The notes beneath the pieces were generated by a model. That model made no database searches. It saw nothing but the letters and a program-made list of their open reading frames with translations, and was not told the DNA's origin. Shown in pieces: positions 58,231 to 64,000 of a DNA stretch of 64,000 nucleotides (position 1 is the first letter of the stretch; every line of letters begins with the position of its first letter). Location: the NCBI RefSeq assembly GCF_004193775.1, contig NC_041002.1:6931261-6995260 (forward strand), given 5' to 3'. The position numbers and the translations under genes were made by a program. Source of the DNA: Glycine soja (taxonomy: Eukaryota; Streptophyta; Magnoliopsida; Fabales; Fabaceae).

Positions 58231-58674
58231 ATTATGTTGTATGTTTTGTTTTTCTAGTTACATTTTGACCTACTTAATAATTATCGACTGTAAACATAAA
58301 TTTTAATTAAATTGTATAATCAAAATTATAAATAAAAGTGGACATTCATAATGAGTAAATATATCTAATAACAAAGTTCTATTTTAATGATTGATAAAGT
58401 GCAAATTCAAAGTTTTCAAAGTTTAATCAAATGCAACGTAAAAGTTAATAAAGTTCAAATTCATAACTAGTGTGGCCTAATCAAAGTAAAGTAAACAAAA
58501 ACCAAGAGTCAATGACCATTTCCCATGTCATGAGGACGATCAACCTGAGCATCATTAACATGGTGCTCTGTTCCATCTGCTATGGTAGGTGATAGACTAG
58601 GAGCTAGTATGATAGATTGAATATGCAAGTGTTGCAGTATATGCTGCATTTGCTCATTTTGTTAACGAATTTGC

Positions 58675-59456
58675 TCATTTTGTTGTTGCATTTGTTGTCG
58701 CATCTCCTCGCATCTCCTGACTTTGGTGGTCATGATTCTCCATCATCTGCAACATCTTTTCCTCAAGTGTTTTCTCCTTATTTGCCTTTGCCAAAAGCTC
58801 AGCATTCAATTTATTAATTGTCTCACGCATTTCCTCTATTTGGTCTTCCACAGGAGCAATAGAAGTAGATGGAGCTGATTTTAAGCAACTAAACCTTTTG
58901 CTCAAAGTACCTAAGCCGTACATGTTCCCCTTGTAATTTGGACCTCCAACAACATTCAAATATATTTCATTATCATTAACAGAAGTAGCAGTGTTAGAGG
59001 AATCTTGTGTAGATGTGCCTTCCTCTGTCGAACGTTGTAAGATTTTATCTCAACGATGTTGATATTTCTCCTTCAATATAAAGTGAGGTATGAAGATAAA
59101 TTTTTAAATGTGTAGACATATAAGGATTAATATTTAAGAAAATCATCACTAATACAGGAAAAAAAATTGACTTTAATCTACTATAGTAGGCTTCAAAGTT
59201 TATACTAGCCAATCACAAACATTTAACACTAACTAATGAAAAGCAAATCAAGATGTGTAAATAGGTTCAAGAGATATTCATCAAAGGTAAGAGTTCATTT
59301 ATAATATCAGTCGCTATATATCAAATAAAGTGATAGGATTAGAAGAAACAACTTACAACAAATTCGCAGGACTTGTCATTGACCCATTCTCCCGACTTCA
59401 ATTTCTTAGTTTTCTCAATCACCTCCCAAACAGTTGGTGGTCTTTGAAAATCAATG

Positions 59457-59501
<45 letters not shown>

Positions 59502-60036
59502 GAAATTACCAACTTTTCAAAGTGAGTTGCAGTAGATATGGAACCACCACAGTATGTTGGAGCTGGTTCATCAAATTTTTCCCTAATGATATTTGATATG
59601 ATATTAGAACACCCATATGTTGGTTGAAATCTATGTACAAAGACATTGCCAATACCACATTTAAAAAACATTTTAAGAAAAATTATAGTTAAATAAAATG
59701 CACTTACTCTCCTTTATATGCACGAATGAAAGGCCTTTCATCAACAATATGTTCACAATTTGGATCTGGTGGGTACTCAGATGTAACAAAATCATCTGGT
59801 GCTAAAGGTGAAGCATCTCTAACAGGGGTAGTGGGAATTGACTCCCTTACAAAGGTAGGATTTGGTTGGTCTTGAGTTGTAGGAAGTATGTTTGGAGTCT
59901 GTGCAATAACATGAATCATCGACTCTGAGGTTGATATATGAATGGATGAGGGGGAAGGGTTGGTGGTAATTGGAGCTCCCAAACTAAAACCACGATTAAA
60001 TGTTCTATGACCACCACCTCTACCTCTGTCTACCAT
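58675..60036 (-). pseudogene. CACTA-2 Transposase_24-type (TNPA-like) gene
   Basis: Minus-strand exons: 60036-59708 (M-V-D-R-G-R-G-G-G start; Pro/Ser/Thr-rich), about 59675-59510 (V-F-V-H-R-F-Q-P-T-Y, with S-x-I-I-x-x-I-I-R-E-K-F-D), about 59455-59350 (P-P-T-V-W-E-V-I-E-K-T-K) and 59092 to about 58675 (Y-L-N-V-V-G-G-P-N-Y-K-G-N-M-Y-G-L-G-T-L-S, then a coiled coil E-M-R-E-T-I-N-K-L-N-A-E-L-L-A-K). The M-Y-G-L-G motif plus coiled coil is the Transposase_24 signature. In En/Spm the equivalent protein binds the subterminal repeats. A (TA)n tract occupies intron 2. One stop near 59046 suggests decay. Confidence 0.75.
59460..59497. repeat. (TA)n microsatellite in CACTA-2 intron
   Basis: About 19 TA units lie next to a likely splice donor of the TNPA-like gene. 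Confidence 0.95.
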
Positions 60037-60062
60037 CTGCATGTGTGATTTTGTTACACATG

Positions 60063-60065
<3 letters not shown>

Positions 60066-60111
<46 letters not shown>

Positions 60112-60112
60112 G
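60066..60112. repeat. (TG)n-(TA)n compound microsatellite
   Basis: gtgtgtgtgtg continues directly into tatatatata, just upstream of the TNPA-like start. Confidence 0.95.
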
Positions 60113-60115
60113 ATG

Positions 60116-60495
60116 CTTAAGAACAAATAAATAAAAAATGAAGTACCACAAGCAATACACTTTAGTAAACAAATAAATCCAACTTGTTAATGAAAACTCA
60201 CAAAAACATGTTTTCTACACCAAAATAGGTCACTTATCTTCTCTTTCATATTCACTACAAGAGTAAAAGTAATAATTATTACAAACCACAGTCATACAAA
60301 TGTAAAACTACACACACAATGAACATAAGGCATGCAATATATTTAAGAACAATAAATAAAAAGTGAAGTTCCACAAGCAATACACTTTAGTAAACAAATA
60401 AATCCAACTTGTTAATGAAAGCTCACATAAAAATGTTTTCTACACCAAAATAGGTTCTCTTTCATATTCACTACAAGAGTAAAAGACATGCAATA
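60116..60495. repeat. Tandem duplication of about 150 bp between the CACTA-2 genes
   Basis: 60118-60275 and 60343-60485 are close copies (ttaagaacaaataaataaaaa.tgaagt.ccacaagcaatacac...caccaaaataggt...ttcatattcactacaagagtaaaag). The copies are separated by about 70 bp. Confidence 0.85.
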
Positions 60496-60515
60496 AACTT
60501 TAATGTACGAATTAC

Positions 60516-63020
60516 CTAAGAAGTATATGTATCATCAAAATCACTTTCAATGTCTTTCTCACTTAACATGCATTCATCCTCGTCTGGTTCAACCAAGTCT
60601 AGTTGTTTGAGTAAATTTGCATCTATCTCTTCTCCACCTCCATCAACATTCGCAAGAGATTCATTAATGACATCAGGGTCAAGTTCCAACACTTCTTGAA
60701 GCCCTACAAGCTCATCATCTTGGTATGGAGCCTCTGGCTTAATTTCACTTACTATATTGTCAGTGATTCTGCTACGAGCTTTTGTCTTCATTATGGCTAA
60801 CCATCCTCGTTGTCCCTCAAGATATGTTGTGTAATGAACTTGTTTTGCTTGTTGTGCAAATATGAATGGGACATATGCTTTAGTATATCTTTTTTATTGT
60901 CTTACTTCAACAATGTCATACTTTTTATCTACTCGTGTCCCTATATAAGAAGTATTATCAAACCAAACACACTTGAATAGAACTAACTTCATCAATGGGA
61001 TGCCAGTATACTCCAATTGAATAATATCAGACAACATTCCATAAAAATCAGATTCTAGTTAGCCATTAGTTCCCCGTATGTGAACACCATAATTAGAAGA
61101 ATTCATGCCTTCATTCCAACTAACTGTTTGAAATTTGTATCCATTTATAATGTAGATAGGCCATGATTCAACTTTTCTCTTAGGTCCCCATGCCAAATTA
61201 ACCAATATTGAATCTTGAATGTTATTTTTTGGATTTAGAACCTAAAAAATTTAACAATTAACACCATATATAACATCGTATTATTATGGAAGAAATGTTA
61301 TTTCAATAATATATAAGGTGTTAACCTACATATTGCTTGAACCATGTAGGAAAGTTGGATGAAGTGTCTTGGTTAAGTTGAGCATCCGAAGTAGTGGGAT
61401 TCAACTCCCTTAAAAAATTCTCATAAATACTGGAAAAGAGAAAAAAAAAATAGTCAACATAAAAAACATAACATCATTAAAATATTAATTAGAGTTATAA
61501 AAGTATTAAAATCATCTTACTCTAAATATGGCTCAACCTCTGGACAATTTTGAAGAACTTACAAGTGAGCAACATGAACATCAACTTGGTCCAAAAAATA
61601 TGTTTTGGATTTACCACTTGCTCTTCCTAGGTAATTGAAAATTGATATAGGAGGAGAAGATGAAGAAACTTCATCTGAATCAACATTTCGAGGCATCCTA
61701 GTCCTTCGTGTTGCAATTTGATCAGGATAGTAAAACGAGACAAAAATGTAGATGTCTCCTCTACTAAGTACGCTTCACAAATCGATCCCTCAACTCTAGC
61801 TTTATTCTTGACTTTATTTTTGAGGGAGTCTAAAAACCTAAAATTAATATGAATAAGTATTTTTTTAAAAATGACTATATGTATATAATACAATGGTGTA
61901 TAAATGATTACTCATTTTATACCTCTTGAAAGAATACATCCAACGATATTGGACTGGACCACCAAGTCTTGCCTCATAAGGTAAATGAACTGGAAGATGC
62001 TCCATTGAATCAAAGAAACTTGGTGGGAATATATGTTCTAACTTACACAACAACACAGGTATGTTATTTTCCATAATTCTTAGTTGTTCAACATTTAAAG
62101 TTGTCGAAGTTAGTTCTCTAAAAAATTGGCTGAGTTCAACAAATGGCTTCCAAATAGGTTTTGGTAATGAGTCAAATGCAATTGGAAGCAACCGTTGCAT
62201 GAATACATGACAATCATGACTTTTCATTCCATGAATTTTTCCCTTGTTAAGATCCACACACCGACCTAAATTGGAGGCATAGTCATCTGGTAACTTTAGT
62301 TCTTTGACCCATTTAAGAATAGCGAGTCTCTCAAATTTGGTCATTGCATAAGCTGCCTTTGGTTTAAAGAACTTGCCACGACCAATATCTACCAGCTCAA
62401 GCTCCTTCCAATTACATTTTTCTGCTAAATCCATTAGAGCATTGTGTGTATCCTTACTTTTGCCATTGATGTCCATCACAATGTTAAAGACATTCATAAA
62501 CACATTTCTCTCTGTGTGCATGACATCAATGTTATGACGCAGAAGCTGGGTTTTCCAATATGGTAACAACCAAAATATACTTTGTTTCTTCCAATTATGT
62601 TCAACACCATAACCAGGAAAATCTTTTTCTTCTTGTGACTCAAGGCAGAGCGGTAAATGTGCAACTCTATTCCAAACGTCAAGACTAGACAAACGTGGAG
62701 GAGGGGGTGAGGTCTCAATGCGACCCTTCTTGAATACTTTTTATTCCTCTTATATGCATGATTAAGTGGAAGAAATTGGCGATGACAATCAAAATAACAG
62801 ACCTTGTGAAAATTTAAAGTTGTGAATGCCTTTGATCGTTCCATACATATGGGACAACCAAGTCTGCCAACAATTGTCCAACCTGACAACATCCCATATG
62901 TCGGGAAGTCATTGATTTTCCATATCAAAGCAGCCTTCATCAAAAAAGTTTGCTTCAATGACACATCAAAAGTTGGTATGCCATCATTCCATAAGGTGCA
63001 TAAGTCATCATACCAAAAGC
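60516..63020 (-). pseudogene. CACTA-2 TNP2-type transposase
   Basis: Transposase_21 domain on the minus strand from 63020: L-W-N-D-G-I-P-T-F-D-V-S, A-A-L-I-W-K-I-N-D-F-P-T-Y-G-M-L-S-G-W, G-C-P-I-C-M. A frame change falls near 62700. Then N-I-D-V-M-H-T-E-R-N-V-F-M-N-V near 62520, the family hallmark. DUF4218 follows (G-M-K-S-H-D-C-H-V-F-M-Q-R-L-L-P near 62220; H-L-P-V-H-L-P-Y-E-A-R-L-G-G-P-V near 61970). A DUF4216 exon is at about 61215-60790 (F-K-C-V-W-F-D, F-I-F-A-Q-Q-A-K-Q-V-H-Y) and an acidic tail ends at 60516. A stop interrupts DUF4216 near 61055. TNP2 cuts at the CACTA termini. The domain order is complete, but the frame breaks make it inactive. Confidence 0.85.
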
Positions 63021-63569
63021 AGCAATATTCCTTCCAAATTGCTCAAAAAATACGAATATAAATTTAAAAGTTCACAATGAATATTCATAAATACTAACTC
63101 TTACTCCCATGCCACTGCATATATTGAACCAAGACTCATTTCGATTCCACTAAGATAAAAAAACTGAAATAGCAAATCCAAAGAAACACACTTTATGCAA
63201 TTTCTATCACTTATCCCTACTACAAAGCACTCAAAACACCCAACCAACAAAAAAAAATTAAAGTTCCACAAACCTAGGTCTGGCAACGCAAAATTCAGAG
63301 CAAAGAAATTCCATCAGAAAAAAAAAACAAATTTGAACATAAAGCAACAATATTTCAGTTAGCAGAAATTGTTCTAATTATAACCAAATCGGAGAAAAAG
63401 TGTTTGAAAAGCAGGGAACTCAAAACCCAAAACAGAATAAGCAAAAAAAGATGAAATAACTTACTGTGTAAGAGCCCCAAAACAGAAGAGAGGAAGGTAT
63501 AGCGTGCGCTGCACAATGAAATGTAGATGAAATTTAAAAGGTAAAACCCTAGGAAGAGCAGTGAAAACA
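63021..63569 (-). other. Upstream region of the CACTA-2 transposase, no gene recognised
   Basis: This is probably leader, intron or promoter DNA of the TNP2 gene. Minus-strand frames 63101-63286 and 63355-63570 are hydrophobic and lack any family motif. Confidence 0.45.
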
Positions 63570-63763
63570 AAAAGAAGAACCAATAACCTTTCTGCTTATT
63601 TCTTTTTCTAGTGTTCTTTCTTCTTTCCTTTTTCTTCTTTCTTATTTTCTTTTTTTCTTTTCATCATTTTTTACTTCTTTCTTTTCTCTTCTTTTTTCCT
63701 TTTCTTTTCTTTCCTTTTTTTTCTCTTTTTTTTTATCATTCATTTTTTGTTTTTTTCCTTCTT

Positions 63764-63821
<58 letters not shown>

Positions 63822-64000
63822 TATACATTTTTTTCTTTTCTTTTCTATATTTTTTGTTTCTCTTTTTTTTCCATTTTTTCATATGTTTGCTTTTTTATTC
63901 TTTTTTCTTTATATTTTCTCCCTTTTTCTTGCACTTTTTCTTGTTTATTTTTTTCCTTCACTTTCTAAGTACCCCTTTATTTCAAAATTTACTATATTAG
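63570..64000. repeat. Pyrimidine-rich tract with (ATT)n microsatellite
   Basis: The plus strand is almost purely C and T with T runs (ttcttttc and variants) for about 400 bp, broken by about 18 ATT units at 63769-63823. The peptides it encodes are low complexity. It contains tttttctagtg at 63603-63613, which is CACTA-end-like but not convincing. Confidence 0.85.

Larger units (their letters stand above)
57654..64000 (-). mobile_element. Second CACTA element (CACTA-2), right end not seen
   Basis: The left terminus is cactactaaaaaatcatgat at 57654, preceded by gac as the possible 3-bp duplication. It holds a subterminal repeat array, a Transposase_24-type gene (58675-60036, -) and a TNP2 gene (60516-63020, -). 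Both genes read toward the left terminus, so 57654 is the element's 3' end. No matching array is seen near the right edge, so the element probably extends past 64000. Confidence 0.85.

Noticed and set aside
63603..63613. tttttctagtg as the right terminus of CACTA-2
   Set aside because: The following bases do not repeat the GAC found at the left end, and no subterminal repeat array lies next to it.
63611..64000. Long Phe/Leu/Tyr-rich frame at the window end
   Set aside because: It is a translation of a pyrimidine tract and an (ATT)n repeat; no protein family matches.

Overview
The window looks like plant nuclear heterochromatin, most probably from soybean or a close relative (Glycine). I recognise several repeat families by eye: MULEs carrying MAIN-like genes, a copia element with many GTAATCGATTAC palindromes, and LTRs with a gagccccgacgggtc start. 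No database was searched. I see no intact host gene and no tRNA or rRNA gene. Almost every coding stretch belongs to a transposable element, and most are broken by stops, frameshifts or nested insertions.

Layout. (1) 1-9240: the 3' part of a CACTA (En/Spm) element. It holds the end of a TNP2 transposase, a second gene running from a plant-transposase domain into a Ulp1-like protease, and captured fragments of an alpha carbonic anhydrase gene and an NF-YC gene. It ends in a subterminal repeat array. (2) 9241-18041: AT-rich, gene-poor DNA with an inverted LTR remnant, a diverged tandem duplication and a LINE scrap. (3) 18042-42702: a three-level nest. An outer MULE (9-bp target duplication TAAATTATT) carries a MAIN-like plant mobile domain (PMD) gene. 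An inner MULE (9-bp duplication GCATCGGGA) sits in an exon of that gene and has a MURA-type transposase (+) facing a second PMD gene (-). A 9.07-kb copia retrotransposon (5-bp duplication CTGAG) sits just inside the inner MULE's left TIR. (4) 43045-53844: a third, older MULE-like unit. It has a FAR1/MULE transposase with an OTU protease domain (+), a small TE-type ORF (-) and a PMD gene (-) split by a 2.7-kb LTR-type insertion. (5) 54377-57088: a decayed L1-type LINE, cut by a gypsy-type LTR, which is in turn cut by a second CACTA element (57654 to the window end) with a TNP2 gene and a Transposase_24-type gene on the minus strand.

How the parts relate. Within each MULE the transposase would act on the terminal inverted repeats. 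PMD genes accompany all three MULEs, on the strand opposite the transposase where both are present, which suggests PMD is a standard component of these elements. The nesting gives a relative order: outer MULE, then inner MULE, then copia. By my hand count the two copia LTRs differ at about 14 positions in 1.09 kb, so that insertion is young. Many inactivating changes fit C-to-T or G-to-A changes, as expected in methylated DNA.
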